NCBI RefSeq assembly: GCF_013385985.1
Contig: NZ_JACAOY010000010.1
Span: forward strand, 1-64,000
Reading direction: 5' to 3'
DNA from: Pseudomonas sp. B6002
GTDB taxonomy: Bacteria > Pseudomonadota > Gammaproteobacteria > Pseudomonadales > Pseudomonadaceae
Length of the DNA stretch: 64,000 nt
Shown: one piece after another, positions 10,325 to 20,290 of the stretch
Layout: the number at the start of each line of letters is the position of its first letter
How positions within the stretch are numbered: the stretch's first letter is position 1
Notes under the pieces: generated by a model
Database searches by the model: none
The model's input: the letters and a program-made list of their open reading frames with translations, nothing else
What the model was told of the DNA's origin: nothing
Made by a program: the position numbers and the translations under genes

Positions 10325-10747
10325 TCAGCCCAATTCGATGATTTCGTAATCATGGGTGATGGCCACGCCAGCCGCACCCAGCATGATCGACGCCGAGCAA
10401 TACTTCTCGGCCGACAGCTCGATAGCACGCTTGACCTGGGCTTCCTTCAACGCCCGGCCCTTCACCACAAAATGCATGTGGATCTTGGTGAACACCTTGG
10501 GGTCTTCAGTGGCGCGCTCGGCTTCCAGGAAGGCCTCGCAGCTTTCCACGGCCTGGCGGGATTTCTTCAGGATGCTGACCACGTCGAAATTGCTGCAACC
10601 GCCCACGCCAAGCAGGAGCATTTCCATCGGGCGTACGCCCAGGTTTCGGCCACCGGCTTCCGGCGGGCCGTCCATGACCACCACATGGCCACTGCCCGAC
10701 TCACCGAGGAACATGGCTTCGCCCGCCCATTGGATGCGTGCCTTCAT
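10325..10747 (-). CDS. OsmC-family protein
   Basis: Member of the OsmC/Ohr superfamily, whose characterised members reduce organic hydroperoxides with two cysteines. The 140-aa protein has both cysteines, C51 in GVGGCSNF and C117 in EKYCSAS. It belongs to the YhfA-like branch rather than the classical Ohr branch, so a peroxidase role is plausible but not shown. The start at MKARIQW fits the family. The reading that begins at 10789 has 14 extra residues. It is divergent from vfr. Confidence 0.88.
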   Translation of the reverse strand: MKARIQWAGEAMFLGESGSGHVVVMDGPPEAGGRNLGVRPMEMLLLGVGGCSNFDVVSILKKSRQAVESCEAFLEAERATEDPKVFTKIHMHFVVKGRALKEAQVKRAIELSAEKYCSASIMLGAAGVAITHDYEIIELG

Positions 10748-10994
10748 CGCCCAGACTCCACTGCTAAAAAAGGGTCGCCAGCTTAGCACAGGGTCAGATC
10801 GCTACAGCGTTTCCCATCAAAGCGATCAATAGCAGTCTTTCCCCAGTAAATTGGCTAATCGAGTCAGAATGTGTCTGGTAAGCTGGCGCCAGCGAAATGG
10901 CGCATTGCCATCCTTTGTACAGCGTGTATCAATGCCGATACCTCTGGATAAAAACAACTCCAACCACACCGTGCAGTCTTTTCGGGATACAACC

Positions 10995-11639
10995 ATGGTT
11001 GCTCTTACTCCCATACCCAAGATCAAGAATCTCGACAAACTGTTGATGCACTGCCAGCGTCGCCGCTACCCCGCCAAGCACAACATCATCTGCGCGGGGG
11101 AGCGTTCCGAAACACTGTTCTTCATTATCAAAGGTTCGGTCACCATCCTGATCGAGGATGAAGACGGCCGCGAGATGATCATCGCCTACCTGAACACCGG
11201 CGATTTCTTCGGGGAACTAGGCCTGTTCGAACAAGCCGGCAAAGAGCAGGAGCGCAGTGCCTGGGTACGGGCCAAAGTCGAGTGCGAAGTGGCCGAAATC
11301 AGCTACACGAAGTTTCGTGAACTGGCCCAGCACGATCCCGACATCCTGTATGCCCTGAGCGGCCAGATTGCCCAGCGCCTGCGCGACACCACCCGCAAAG
11401 TGGGCGACCTGGCATTCTTTGATGTCACCGGGCGTGTAGCTCGCTGCCTGCTGGAGTTGTGCAAGCAGCCCGACGCAATGACCCACCCCGACGGCATGCA
11501 GATCAAAGTCACACGCCAGGAAATCGGGCGCATTGTCGGCTGTTCGCGGGAAATGGTCGGGCGCGTGCTCAAGGACCTGGAAGAACGCAACCTGGTGCAC
11601 GTCAAAGGCAAGACGATGGTGGTGTTCGGGACGCGTTAA
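10995..11639 (+). CDS. vfr: Cyclic AMP receptor protein / Vfr regulator
   Basis: Global cAMP-responsive transcription factor of the Crp family. In P. aeruginosa the orthologue controls virulence, type IV pili and quorum sensing. The 214-aa protein has the cAMP pocket motifs GELGLF (73-78) and RSAW (87-90) and the helix-turn-helix at about 173-193 ([18 protein letters not shown]). The ending [11 protein letters not shown] is characteristic of Vfr. The ATG at 10995 gives the family N-terminus MVALTPIPK. The open frame continues 48 codons upstream without support. Its stop overlaps the convergent lipoate-ligase-like gene by 3 bp. Confidence 0.95.
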   Translation: MVALTPIPKIKNLDKLLMHCQRRRYPAKHNIICAGERSETLFFIIKGSVTILIEDEDGREMIIAYLNTGDFFGELGLFEQAGKEQERSAWVRAKVECEVAEISYTKFRELAQHDPDILYALSGQIAQRLRDTTRKVGDLAFFDVTGRVARCLLELCKQPDAMTHPDGMQIKVTRQEIGRIVGCSREMVGRVLKDLEERNLVHVKGKTMVVFGTR

Positions 11640-12331
11640 CCCGGCAGGAACCCGGCCAGCATCGTACGGTACAGCTCATCCAGCCGACTGATTGCATCCG
11701 GTGCCGGGAAGGCTTCGTGCAAGGCGATATGGCTGGCGGCGCGAACACGCTGGTCGAGACCGCAGGCTTCATTGAAGCGATTGACCGCCGCGATCAGTTC
11801 TTCACGGTCGTTTTCCAACAGCAATGCGCCGTGGATCAGGCCCACCGGGCGCCCGCCGCTTTGTCGCCAACGCTGTGCGGTGCCGACCATCTTGCGGCCA
11901 TTGAGGTTGACGTTGTAACGGCCATCGCAAAACGCCCCGTCGATTTCGCCAACGGACGCATCGCCGCCCAACTCGATCAGCAAGTCGCAGATCGGCTGGC
12001 ACAAGCGCAGGTAACCGGTTTCGATACGCCCCTGGTCGCCTTCGCTGCGCGGCGGCGCGTAGACCAGCGCGATATTGACCGTGGCACTCGACTGCGGCAC
12101 CGGCTCACCCCCGGTTTCCCGCAGCAATACGGGCCAACCGGCATCGGCTGAAACCTGACTGGCAGCGTCGAAGGCCGGCAGACGGCTCAAGCGACGCGGC
12201 ATGACGAGGGCTTGATCGATGGGTTGCCAGAACAGCAGGCCGAACTCCTGTTCGCCTGCGCAAACGGCGGCCAACAGGGTTTGCTCGGCGGCAAGGCCTG
12301 CTTCAACCGTCATCCTTACTGGCTTAACCAT
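11636..12331 (-). CDS. Lipoate-protein ligase-like protein
   Basis: 231-aa protein of the biotin/lipoate ligase fold. The substrate-adenylate lysine motif is present as [12 protein letters not shown] (K147). The usual RR-x-SGGGAVFHD segment is replaced by [17 protein letters not shown] (from residue 71), so activity as a standard LplA is uncertain. Alternatives are an octanoyl or lipoyl transferase or a non-catalytic paralogue. The start at MVKPVRM is preferred. A longer reading to 12397 would translate a REP palindrome. PAO1 has trpC directly beside vfr, so this gene is extra relative to that genome. Confidence 0.7.
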   Translation of the reverse strand: MVKPVRMTVEAGLAAEQTLLAAVCAGEQEFGLLFWQPIDQALVMPRRLSRLPAFDAASQVSADAGWPVLLRETGGEPVPQSSATVNIALVYAPPRSEGDQGRIETGYLRLCQPICDLLIELGGDASVGEIDGAFCDGRYNVNLNGRKMVGTAQRWRQSGGRPVGLIHGALLLENDREELIAAVNRFNEACGLDQRVRAASHIALHEAFPAPDAISRLDELYRTMLAGFLPG

Positions 12332-12365
12332 CAACACCTGCCTCCCTGAACAAACACAATGCCCC

Positions 12366-12452
12366 TGTAGGAGCCGGCTTGCCGGCGATCGCATCACTTA
12401 GGTGCCATAGAAACACCGAGGTGTCTGCATCGCAGGCAAGCCAGCTCCCACA
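12366..12452. repeat. REPIN (mosaic arms)
   Basis: Two inverted REP units form a long palindrome in the gap upstream of the lipoate-ligase-like gene and beyond the trpC stop. The left arm reads GGAGCCGGCTTGCCGGCGAT. The right arm is the complement of the second variant, GGAGCTGGCTTGCCTGCGAT. Confidence 0.85.
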
Positions 12453-12483
12453 AAAGCCAGCCCCCACAGTTATCGCGTTTCGA

Positions 12484-13320
12484 TCAGTCTAATGTAGAGC
12501 CGCTGACCGCCACACCACGCTCCGGGAAGAACAGGCGCTGCAATTCCGCCCCCGGGTTCTCGGCGCGCATGAAGGTCTCGCCCACCAGGAATGAATACAC
12601 CCCACTGATTTCCATCAGCTCGACATCGGCACGGTTGACGATGCCACTCTCGGTGATCACCAAACGGTCGCGCGGGATGCGCGGCAGCAGGTCGAGGGTG
12701 TTTTCCAGGCTCACTTCGAAGGTGTGCAGGTTACGGTTGTTGACCCCCACCAGCGGCGTGTCGAGGGTTTTCAGTGCGCGCTCCAGCTCATCGCCGTCGT
12801 GCACTTCCACCAGCACATCCAGGCCGACACTTTTGGCCACGGCCGCCAGCTCGGCCATCTTCACGTCGTCCAGTGCGGAGACGATCAGCAGCACGCAATC
12901 GGCGCCCAGGGCACGGGCTTCGACGATCTGGTACGGGTCAACCATGAAATCCTTGCGGATCACCGGCAACTTGCACGCAGCGCGGGTCTGCTGCAGGAAC
13001 AGGTCGGAACCCTGGAAGTAATCGATGTCGGTCAGCACTGACAGGCAAGTTGCGCCGCCCTTCTCATAGCTGGCGGCAATTTCTGCCGGTACGAAGTGCT
13101 CGCGGATCACACCTTTGCTCGGCGAGGCTTTTTTCACCTCGGCAATTACGGCCGGCTGCTTGAGCTTGGCCTGGGCAATCAGCGCATTGGCGAAACCACG
13201 TGGCGCATCAGCAAGCTTCGCCTGGCTTTCCAGCTCGGCCAAACTTACGCGGGCACGGCGCTCAGCGACTTCTTCGGCTTTGCGGGCCAGGATCTTTTCC
13301 AGAACGGTCGGCACACTCAT
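12484..13320 (-). CDS. trpC: Indole-3-glycerol phosphate synthase
   Basis: Closes the ring of CdRP to indole-3-glycerol phosphate in tryptophan synthesis. The 278-aa TIM-barrel protein has the motifs [23 protein letters not shown] and VGVNNRNL, which hold the catalytic lysines and glutamate, and ITESGI near the end. It is monofunctional, with no fused TrpF domain. Its ATG overlaps the trpD stop (ATGA), indicating translational coupling. It is the last gene of the leftward trpE-G-D-C block. Confidence 0.97.
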   Translation of the reverse strand: MSVPTVLEKILARKAEEVAERRARVSLAELESQAKLADAPRGFANALIAQAKLKQPAVIAEVKKASPSKGVIREHFVPAEIAASYEKGGATCLSVLTDIDYFQGSDLFLQQTRAACKLPVIRKDFMVDPYQIVEARALGADCVLLIVSALDDVKMAELAAVAKSVGLDVLVEVHDGDELERALKTLDTPLVGVNNRNLHTFEVSLENTLDLLPRIPRDRLVITESGIVNRADVELMEISGVYSFLVGETFMRAENPGAELQRLFFPERGVAVSGSTLD

Positions 13321-14366
13321 CCTTCATTCTCCATCTTGAACACCGCAGTAAAGGCACCCAGTTCTTCGAGCTTTTCGCGAGCGAGCCCGGTGTGCAATGC
13401 ATCGTGAGCGAGGGCCACGCCCTCCTTAAGACTGTAGGCGTGATCGGCGGCATACAGCGCCGCACCGGCATTGAGCACAATCATTTCTGCCGCTTTCTGG
13501 CCATTTTCGGTCTTGCGACGCCCCAGGGCATCGCGGATCAGCTCCAGCGAGGCGGCCGGGCTTTCCACCGACAGACCGTGCAGGCTCTGGCTCTTCATGC
13601 CCAGATCTTCTGGCTCGACCCAATATTCGGTGACCTGGTCATTCTTCAGCTCCGCGACAAAGGTCGGCGCCGCCAGGCTGAATTCGTCCAGGCCATCCTT
13701 GGAATGCACCACCAGCACATGCTTGCTACCCAGGCGCTGCAAGACTTCGGCCAATGGCCGGCACAGTGCCTGGCTGAACACGCCCACCACCTGGTGCTTC
13801 ACGCCGGCCGGATTCGTAAGCGGGCCGAGCATGTTGAACAGGGTGCGCAGGCCAAGGTCCTTGCGTGGACCGGCAGCGTGCTTCATCGCGCCATGGTGGG
13901 ATTGGGCAAACATAAAGCCGATACCGACGCTGTCAATGCAGCGTGCCACTTGCACCGGGGTCAGGTTCAGGTAGATGCCCGCCGCTTCCAGCAAGTCGGC
14001 ACTGCCGCTCTTGCCGGATACGGCACGGTTGCCGTGCTTGGCCACGGTGCAACCCGCCGCCGCCACCACAAAAGAAGACGCCGTCGACACGTTGAAGATG
14101 TTCGCACCGTCACCGCCGGTGCCCACCACATCCACCACGCCGTCGAGGGTGTTGAGTTCGACCTTGTCCGCCAGCTCGCGCATCACCGACACAGCACCGA
14201 CGATCTCGTCGATGCTCTCGCTCTTCATGCGCATCGCCATCATGAACGCGCCGATCTGCGCGTCGGTGCATTGACCGGTCATGATTTCGCGCATCACATC
14301 GCTCATTTCAGCGGTGCTCAGGTCCAGATGGCCGACGATACGGCTCAGGGCAGTCTTGATATCCAT
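13317..14366 (-). CDS. trpD: Anthranilate phosphoribosyltransferase
   Basis: Transfers phosphoribose from PRPP to anthranilate, the second step of the tryptophan pathway. The 349-aa length is normal. The PRPP-binding motif [14 protein letters not shown] and the anthranilate-site residues in [17 protein letters not shown] are intact. It starts 9 bp after the trpG stop and overlaps trpC by 4 bp, so it is inside a tightly coupled operon. Confidence 0.97.
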   Translation of the reverse strand: MDIKTALSRIVGHLDLSTAEMSDVMREIMTGQCTDAQIGAFMMAMRMKSESIDEIVGAVSVMRELADKVELNTLDGVVDVVGTGGDGANIFNVSTASSFVVAAAGCTVAKHGNRAVSGKSGSADLLEAAGIYLNLTPVQVARCIDSVGIGFMFAQSHHGAMKHAAGPRKDLGLRTLFNMLGPLTNPAGVKHQVVGVFSQALCRPLAEVLQRLGSKHVLVVHSKDGLDEFSLAAPTFVAELKNDQVTEYWVEPEDLGMKSQSLHGLSVESPAASLELIRDALGRRKTENGQKAAEMIVLNAGAALYAADHAYSLKEGVALAHDALHTGLAREKLEELGAFTAVFKMENEG

Positions 14367-14375
14367 GGAAAGTCC

Positions 14376-14969
14376 TTAGCGCGTGCCGCCGCTCTGCTTG
14401 AGAAAGTTGGCGAACAGCTCGTAGCCCTGCTCGGTCAGGATCGACTCGGGGTGAAATTGCACCCCCTCGATGTTCAGTGTCTTGTGGCGCAGGCCCATGA
14501 TCTCGTCGACCGAGCCGTCTTCCAGCTGGGTCCAGGCGGTCAGCTCCAGGCATTCCGGCAAGGTTTCGCGCTTGACCACCAACGAATGGTAGCGGGTCAC
14601 GGTCACCGGCAAGTTAAGCCCATGGAATACGCCCAGATCATGATGAAATACCGGGCTGGTCTTGCCGTGCATCACCTGGCGCGCACGCACCACGTCACCG
14701 CCAAAGGCCTGGCCGATGGACTGGTGGCCCAGGCACACACCCAGGATCGGCAACTTGCCGGCGAAATACTTGATCGCCTCCAGGGAAATGCCCGCCTCGG
14801 TCGGCGTGCACGGGCCTGGAGAAACCACGATGCGCTCCGGGTTCAGAGCGGCGATCTCGGCCACGGTCAGTTCGTCGTTGCGCACCACCTTGACCTCGGC
14901 ACCCAGCTCGCCCAGGTACTGCACAACGTTGTAGGTAAAGGAGTCGTAGTTATCAATCATCAGCAACAT
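14376..14969 (-). CDS. trpG: Anthranilate synthase glutamine amidotransferase subunit
   Basis: Class I glutaminase that supplies ammonia to TrpE. The 197-aa protein has the nucleophile C79 in [12 protein letters not shown] and the His-Glu pair in VQFHPESI. It may also serve p-aminobenzoate synthase, as dual-use TrpG proteins do. No separate pabA is visible here. Its start lies only 10 bp after the trpE stop, so the two subunits are probably made from one transcript. In PAO1 these two genes are far apart. Confidence 0.96.
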   Translation of the reverse strand: MLLMIDNYDSFTYNVVQYLGELGAEVKVVRNDELTVAEIAALNPERIVVSPGPCTPTEAGISLEAIKYFAGKLPILGVCLGHQSIGQAFGGDVVRARQVMHGKTSPVFHHDLGVFHGLNLPVTVTRYHSLVVKRETLPECLELTAWTQLEDGSVDEIMGLRHKTLNIEGVQFHPESILTEQGYELFANFLKQSGGTR

Positions 14970-14979
14970 GGGGCAAACC

Positions 14980-16461
14980 TCAGGAATTGGGAGTCTGTTC
15001 AGCCAGCGCTACAGCGCGGAACATCGCGCGGCGCTTGTTCAGGGTTTCTTCCCATTCGAGGGCCGGCACCGAGTCGGCGACGATCCCGCCACCGGCCTGT
15101 ACGTGCAGTTCCCCGTCCTTGATCACGGCCGTGCGGATCGCAATGGCTGTATCCATGTTGCCGTTCCAGGCGAAATACCCCACGGCCCCGCCGTAGACAC
15201 CTCGCTTGACCGGTTCCAGCTCGTCGATGATTTCCATCGCGCGAATTTTCGGCGCACCCGACAAGGTGCCCGCCGGCAGAATCGCACGCAGTGCATCCAT
15301 CGCCGTCAAGCCTGCCTTCAGCTCGCCAGTGACGTTGGACACGATGTGCATCACGTTGGAGTAACGCTCGATGACCATCTTCTCGGTGAGCTTCACCGAA
15401 CCGATTTCCGAGACGCGCCCGGTATCGTTGCGGCCCAGGTCGATGAGCATCAGGTGCTCGGCGATCTCTTTATCGTCGCTGAGCAGGTCTTCTTCCAGTG
15501 CCTGGTCGGCCTCTTCGGTCGCGCCACGGGGGCGAGTACCGGCAATCGGGCGCACGGTGATCAGGTTGTCTTCGACCCGCACCAGCACTTCCGGCGAGCT
15601 GCCCACCACGTGGAAGTCACCAAAGTTGAAGAAGTACATGTACGGCGTCGGGTTGAAGCAGCGCAGCGCGCGGTACAGATCGATCGGCGCGGCCTTGAAG
15701 TCGATGGACATACGCTGCGACGGCACCACCTGCATGCAGTCACCGGCGAGGATGTATTCCTTGATGGTGTCGACGGCGCGCTCGTAGTCATCCTGGGTAA
15801 AGCTGGAGCGGAACACCGGGTCGGCGGCCGGTGGACGGCTGAGGTCCAGGCCACGGCGTGGGGTGATCGGCTGGCGCAGCTTTTCCAGCAAGGCTTCGAG
15901 GCTGGCCTGGCCCTGTTCGAACGCATCCGCCTGGGCCGGGTCGGCCAGCACAATGGCGTGCATTTTGCCGGCAAGGTTATCGAACACCACCACCGCGTCG
16001 GACACCATCAGCAGAATGTCCGGCACACCCAGCGGGTCAGGGTTCGGGCATTTGCCCAAACGCTTTTCCACATAGCGCACGCAGTCATAACCGAAATACC
16101 CCACCAGGCCGCCGTTGAAGCGCGGCAGGCCAGGGATGGTCGGCACGTTGTAGCGCGCCTTGAAGGTTTCGACGAACGCCAGCGGGTCTTCTACGTCGTG
16201 GCTTTCGATCTCGACGCCATCATGGGTGATGCTCACATGGTGGTCGTGCACCCGCAGAACGGTGCGGCACGGCAAGCCGATGATCGAGTAACGGCCCCAC
16301 TTCTCGCCGCCCTGTACCGATTCGAGCAGGTAGGAGTTGGGCTCGTCAGCCAGTTTCAGGTAGATCGACAGCGGCGTGTCGAAGTCGGCCAGGGTTTCGC
16401 AGGCCAGGGGAATGCGGTTATAGCCGGCAGCGGCCAAACGCAGGAATTCTTCGCGGATCAT
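14980..16461 (-). CDS. trpE: Anthranilate synthase component I
   Basis: Converts chorismate and ammonia to anthranilate, the first committed and feedback-controlled step of tryptophan synthesis. The 493-aa protein has the N-terminal tryptophan-binding region ([15 protein letters not shown]) and the chorismate-binding core ([38 protein letters not shown]). The 69-nt gap after gph contains a hairpin. Tandem tryptophan codons at the end of gph suggest attenuation control (see findings). Confidence 0.97.
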   Translation of the reverse strand: MIREEFLRLAAAGYNRIPLACETLADFDTPLSIYLKLADEPNSYLLESVQGGEKWGRYSIIGLPCRTVLRVHDHHVSITHDGVEIESHDVEDPLAFVETFKARYNVPTIPGLPRFNGGLVGYFGYDCVRYVEKRLGKCPNPDPLGVPDILLMVSDAVVVFDNLAGKMHAIVLADPAQADAFEQGQASLEALLEKLRQPITPRRGLDLSRPPAADPVFRSSFTQDDYERAVDTIKEYILAGDCMQVVPSQRMSIDFKAAPIDLYRALRCFNPTPYMYFFNFGDFHVVGSSPEVLVRVEDNLITVRPIAGTRPRGATEEADQALEEDLLSDDKEIAEHLMLIDLGRNDTGRVSEIGSVKLTEKMVIERYSNVMHIVSNVTGELKAGLTAMDALRAILPAGTLSGAPKIRAMEIIDELEPVKRGVYGGAVGYFAWNGNMDTAIAIRTAVIKDGELHVQAGGGIVADSVPALEWEETLNKRRAMFRAVALAEQTPNS

Positions 16462-16506
16462 GTGTGCCTCGTGGCTTGAGGGTCTAACAGTCAGGTATGC
16501 AAACGT

Positions 16507-16521
16507 GCCGCAGAGCGCGGC
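16507..16521 (-). promoter_or_regulatory. Candidate trp attenuator hairpin
   Basis: Between the gph stop and the trpE start, the minus strand carries GCCGC and GCGGC with a 5-nt loop, followed by ACGTTT. The T-run is weak. Upstream sequence near the tandem Trp codons (GGCGCGCC) could pair with the 5' arm as an alternative fold. This supports but does not prove attenuation. Confidence 0.4.
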
Positions 16522-16530
16522 CAGGATCAG

Positions 16531-16575
16531 TCAGGCGCGCCAACGCCAGCGGGCCAGGGCCTTGATGACTTTCAT
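16531..16575 (-). other. Candidate trp leader peptide nested in gph
   Basis: An ATG in the gph frame gives the 14-residue peptide [14 protein letters not shown], which shares the gph stop codon. It contains two Trp codons separated by one Arg codon, 69 nt upstream of trpE. There is no strong Shine-Dalgarno, so the ribosome translating gph itself could act as the sensor. P. putida trpE is known to be controlled by attenuation. Confidence 0.45.
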
Positions 16576-17349
16576 CCAGAGTTTGCGAGTGACCACCACG
16601 ATGGAATTTCCAGAAGGGGACGGATCGATGTCGGGCAACGTTATCTCAGCGCCAGCTCCCAAGCAACCGGGGATTAACAGTCGCAGGTCGTCAATCACCA
16701 GCGCTGGTGATTCTTCGGCGATCGGTCGGCCGTGGTTATAGCCGTAACTGAGCGCCACACACTGCACGCCAGCGGCCTTTGCTGCCAGCACATCACTGCG
16801 CGAATCGCCGACGAACAAGGACTGGGAGGCCGGGATATTGGCCATCTTCATCACAAAGAACAGCGCCGCCGGGTCAGGCTTTTTCTGCGGCAAGGTATCG
16901 CCGCCAATGATCCAGCGGAAATACCGGCCGATTTTCATCTGATCCAACAGCGGCGCGACAAAACGCTCCGGCTTGTTGGTGATCAGGGCCATTTCCACGC
17001 CCTGTTTGTGCAGCCATTTGAGGGTGTCGCGCACGCCGGGGTAAACCACCGTCAGTTCGTGGCCGTCCTCATAGGCGGCGTTGAACAGTTCCAAAGCATG
17101 CTCGGCCTCCACGTCATCGACACCTTCGGCATCGATGTGGTTGGCCAGGGCGCGGCGCACCAGCATGTGCACGCCGTTGCCCACCCACTCACGCACTGAC
17201 TCAATCCCCGCAGGCTTGCGCCCCAGCTTGAGCAGCATCTCGTCCACCGCCGCCGCCAGGTCTGGCACCGAGTCGATCAAGGTACCGTCCAGATCGAACA
17301 TCACCAGCCGTGGCAGTTTGCCGGGGAACAGCTGCTCAAAGCCGCTCAT
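16531..17349 (-). CDS. gph: Phosphoglycolate phosphatase
   Basis: HAD-superfamily phosphatase that removes 2-phosphoglycolate produced during DNA repair and metabolism. The 272-aa protein has the nucleophile motif [11 protein letters not shown] (D19, D21), ITNKPE and the metal-binding FVGDSRSD. The last 30 or so residues, ending [15 protein letters not shown], extend beyond the HAD fold and overlap a likely trp leader. Its ATG overlaps the rpe stop by 4 bp. A paralogue (MupP) serves MurNAc-6-phosphate in Pseudomonas, but this copy has the rpe-gph-trpE context of true Gph. Confidence 0.9.
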   Translation of the reverse strand: MSGFEQLFPGKLPRLVMFDLDGTLIDSVPDLAAAVDEMLLKLGRKPAGIESVREWVGNGVHMLVRRALANHIDAEGVDDVEAEHALELFNAAYEDGHELTVVYPGVRDTLKWLHKQGVEMALITNKPERFVAPLLDQMKIGRYFRWIIGGDTLPQKKPDPAALFFVMKMANIPASQSLFVGDSRSDVLAAKAAGVQCVALSYGYNHGRPIAEESPALVIDDLRLLIPGCLGAGAEITLPDIDPSPSGNSIVVVTRKLWMKVIKALARWRWRA

Positions 17350-18020
17350 GGACGTGCCAGCGCCAGTTCGGCGCGCATCTTGTCGATGACTTCCTGGTAG
17401 TCCGGCGCGTTGAAGATCGCCGAGCCGGCCACAAAGGTGTCGGCGCCAGCGGCCGCGATTTCGCGGATGTTGTTGACGTTGACCCCACCGTCGATTTCCA
17501 AACGGATGTCACGGCCCGACGCATCGATCAGCGCGCGTGCTTCGCGCAGCTTGTTCAGCGTGCCGGGGATGAACTTCTGCCCGCCGAAACCCGGGTTGAC
17601 GCTCATCAGCAGGATCATGTCGACCTTGTCCATCACGTACTCAAGCACGCTCAGCGGAGTGGCCGGGTTGAACACCAGGCCGGCCTTGCAGCCACCCTCG
17701 CGGATCAGTTGCAGGGTACGGTCGACGTGCAGCGAGGCTTCCGGGTGGAAGGTGATGTAGGTGGCGCCGGCTTCGACGAAGTCGCCGATGATGCGGTCCA
17801 CCGGGCTGACCATCAGGTGTGCGTCGATCGGCGCGGTGATGCCGTACTTGCGCAGCGCCGCGCAGACCATCGGGCCGATGGTCAGGTTGGGCACGTAGTG
17901 GTTGTCCATGACATCGAAGTGCACGAAGTCGGCACCGGCGGCCAGTACCTTGTCCACTTCCTCACCCAGGCGGGCGAAATCGGCGGAGAGAATCGATGGA
18001 GCAATGACGAAGGGCTGCAT
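17346..18020 (-). CDS. rpe: Ribulose-phosphate 3-epimerase
   Basis: Interconverts ribulose-5-phosphate and xylulose-5-phosphate in the pentose phosphate pathway. The 224-aa TIM-barrel protein has the family motifs [42 protein letters not shown] and EIDGGVN with the metal-binding His and Asp residues. The start at MQPFVIAPS is preferred over an ATG 22 codons upstream. It is the first gene of a likely rpe-gph-trpE transcription unit. Confidence 0.96.
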   Translation of the reverse strand: MQPFVIAPSILSADFARLGEEVDKVLAAGADFVHFDVMDNHYVPNLTIGPMVCAALRKYGITAPIDAHLMVSPVDRIIGDFVEAGATYITFHPEASLHVDRTLQLIREGGCKAGLVFNPATPLSVLEYVMDKVDMILLMSVNPGFGGQKFIPGTLNKLREARALIDASGRDIRLEIDGGVNVNNIREIAAAGADTFVAGSAIFNAPDYQEVIDKMRAELALARP

Positions 18021-18104
18021 GACGCACCTTTTTTGAGCTAAATCACGATGGCGCGCATTGTATACCTCATGCTTTGCTGCGCGCACCGTGACCTAACTCA
18101 ACGG

Positions 18105-19253
18105 TTAGTAAGCGGCCCGGTAGATTTTCTCGATATCGGCCGCACTCAGCTTGCGCGGGTTATTGCGCATCAGGCGCTCGATACCCGCCGCTTCCGTGGC
18201 CATGGCCGGGATGGCCTCCTCCGGCACACCAAAGCTGCGCAGCCCGGCGGGGATCTCCACTGCGGCACACAGTCGCGTCATCGCCTCGACGGCTTGATCG
18301 GCGGCATCGTTGACGCTTAAACCCGTGACATTCACCCCCATCGCCTGGGCGATGTCTTGCATGCGCTCCACGCAAGCCAGCTTGTTCCAATGCATCACAT
18401 ACGGCAGCAACAGCGCATTGCTCACGCCGTGGGCGATGTTGAAACGCCCGCCCAGCGGATACGCCAACGCATGCACCGCGCCGACCCCAGCATTGCCGAA
18501 GGCCATACCGGCCATCAGGCTGGCGGTGGCCATGTCGTCTCGGGCCTGCAGGTTGGCCGGGTTGGCGTAGGCCTTGGGCAACGCACTGGCAATCAGCTTG
18601 ATCGCGCCGATGGCCAAGGCATCGGTGATCGGCGAGGCATTCAGCGACAGGTAGGATTCGATGGCATGCACCAACGCATCCACGCCACTCGCGGCAGTGA
18701 CGCTGCGCGGGCAGGTCAGGGTCATCTGCGGGCTGATCAGCGCCACGTCCGGCAGCAGGTAATCGCTGACGATGCCTTTTTTGAGTTGCGCGGCCTTGTC
18801 GGAGAGGATCGCCACATTGGTCACCTCCGAGCCGGTGCCGGCGGTGGTCGGGATCGCGATCAGCGGCGGGCCCTTGCGCGGCACCTGGTCGACGCCGAAC
18901 AGGTCCGCCAGCGCGCCGTGATAACCGGCGTAGGCCGCCACGCTCTTGGCGATGTCGATGGCACTGCCGCCGCCCACGCCGATCAGGCCGTCATGCCCAC
19001 CTTCGCGGTACACGCGCATGCAGTCTTCGACGATGGCGATTTCGGGGTCGGGCAGCACGCGGTCGAAAATTTCGTAAGTGCGCTCGCCCAGGTGTTCGAG
19101 GGCCAATGCCACGGTGCCGGATTTAACTAGCGCGGCATCGGTGACAATCAACGGGTTGTCCACATCCAGGCGGGCGAGTTCGACAGCCAGTTGTTCGATG
19201 GCGCCAGCGCCGGTGAGCAGTTTGTGGGCGATCTTGAATGAGGAAGTACTCAT
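18105..19253 (-). CDS. Iron-containing (group III) alcohol dehydrogenase
   Basis: NAD(P)-linked dehydrogenase of 382 aa. The nucleotide-binding GGGS (94-97) and the metal ligands D192, H196, H261 and H275 are all present, so it should be active. The substrate is unknown. It lies downstream of and on the same strand as the Agt-type transporter, separated by 200 bp with a REPIN. PAO1 has rpe directly after agtD, so this gene is an addition there. Group III enzymes include 4-hydroxybutyrate dehydrogenases, which makes a link to GABA/5-aminovalerate metabolism possible but unproven. Confidence 0.85.
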   Translation of the reverse strand: MSTSSFKIAHKLLTGAGAIEQLAVELARLDVDNPLIVTDAALVKSGTVALALEHLGERTYEIFDRVLPDPEIAIVEDCMRVYREGGHDGLIGVGGGSAIDIAKSVAAYAGYHGALADLFGVDQVPRKGPPLIAIPTTAGTGSEVTNVAILSDKAAQLKKGIVSDYLLPDVALISPQMTLTCPRSVTAASGVDALVHAIESYLSLNASPITDALAIGAIKLIASALPKAYANPANLQARDDMATASLMAGMAFGNAGVGAVHALAYPLGGRFNIAHGVSNALLLPYVMHWNKLACVERMQDIAQAMGVNVTGLSVNDAADQAVEAMTRLCAAVEIPAGLRSFGVPEEAIPAMATEAAGIERLMRNNPRKLSAADIEKIYRAAY

Positions 19254-19363
19254 GTGCGCGGCCTCTTATTCAGAAATGGGCTGGCACAAGAGTAGCTGTC
19301 TGTGGCGTGTTGTCAGCTATTCAGCGAGTGAATACGGAGGCAATTCAAAGTGGGCACGGTCAA

Positions 19364-19452
19364 TGTGGGAGCTGGCTTGCCTGCGATAGCGGTGTGTCAG
19401 TGCCAGATGAACAAGCTGGTCCACCGCTATCGCAGGCAAGCCAGCTCCCACA
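19364..19452. repeat. REPIN (symmetric)
   Basis: Inverted pair of GGAGCTGGCTTGCCTGCGAT-type REP units with a short central loop. It fills most of the gap between the last transporter gene and the alcohol dehydrogenase. Confidence 0.88.
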
Positions 19453-19453
19453 G

Positions 19454-20278
19454 TTAAATTTGTGCGGTACGCAGTTTTTCGCTACGGCCGCGCAGCCATT
19501 CCAGGGTCAGCAACAGCAACACCGAGAAGGCAATCAGCAAGGTGGCCGCCGCCGCAATCGTGGGGCTGAGGTTTTCGCGGATGCCGCTGAACATCTGGCG
19601 CGGCAAGGTCGCTTGCTCGGGGCCGGCGAGGAACAGCGTCACCACCACTTCATCAAACGAGGTGGCAAAGGCAAACAACGCCCCGGAAATCACCCCCGGC
19701 GCGATCAGCGGCAAGGTCACCCGTCGAAACGCGGTCAGTGGCGAAGCGCCCAGGCTGGCCGCCGCACGCACCAGGTTGTGGTTGAACCCCTGCAACGTCG
19801 CCGACACCGTGATGATCACAAACGGCACACCCAGCACCGCGTGCACCACGATCAGCGAGAAAAAGCTGTTGCCCAGCCCCAACGGCGCAAAGAACAGGTA
19901 ACTGGCCACGCCAATGATCACCACCGGCACCACCATCGGCGAGATCACCAGGGCCATCACCAGCGCCTTGCCGGGGAAGTTGCCACGGGTCAGGCCAATC
20001 GCCGCCAGGGTGCCGAAGACCATGGCCAGCACCGTGGCGGCAGGCGCCACGATGATGCTGTTCTTCAGGGCGCGCATCCATTCGGCCGAGCCGAAGAAGT
20101 CCTGGTACCAATGCAGCGAGAAGCCTTGCAACGGGTACACCAGGAAACTGCCGCTATTGAACGACAGCGGGATGATCACCAGCACCGGCAGTATCAGGAA
20201 CAGCAGGATCAGGCCGCAGAGGATCCGCAAGCTGTAGAACCACACCCGTTCAATGGGCGACATATAAGGGCTCAGCAT
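19454..20278 (-). CDS. agtD: ABC transporter permease (AgtD-like)
   Basis: Inner-membrane subunit of a polyamine/opine-type ABC importer (PotC family). The 274-aa protein has six predicted helices and the cytoplasmic EAA loop (ASLGASPLTAFRRVTLPLI) that contacts the ATPase. It lies 12 bp after the other permease. The order ATPase, binding protein, permease, permease, with an upstream sensor pair and rpe nearby, matches agtABCD of PAO1 (PA0603-0606), which imports GABA and 5-aminovalerate. The gene name is assigned by synteny. Confidence 0.85.
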   Translation of the reverse strand: MLSPYMSPIERVWFYSLRILCGLILLFLILPVLVIIPLSFNSGSFLVYPLQGFSLHWYQDFFGSAEWMRALKNSIIVAPAATVLAMVFGTLAAIGLTRGNFPGKALVMALVISPMVVPVVIIGVASYLFFAPLGLGNSFFSLIVVHAVLGVPFVIITVSATLQGFNHNLVRAAASLGASPLTAFRRVTLPLIAPGVISGALFAFATSFDEVVVTLFLAGPEQATLPRQMFSGIRENLSPTIAAAATLLIAFSVLLLLTLEWLRGRSEKLRTAQI

Positions 20279-20290
20279 CGCAAGGTCTCC

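Noticed and set aside
12332-12397. N-terminal extension of the lipoate-ligase-like protein
   Set aside because: The extra residues (ASRLLQG) are the translation of a REP arm. The same peptide appears wherever a REP unit is read, so it is not a protein domain.
16531-17349. gph as the MurNAc-6-phosphate phosphatase MupP
   Set aside because: It would complete the recycling set nicely, but MupP is a separate paralogue located elsewhere, and rpe-gph-trpE is the context of phosphoglycolate phosphatase.
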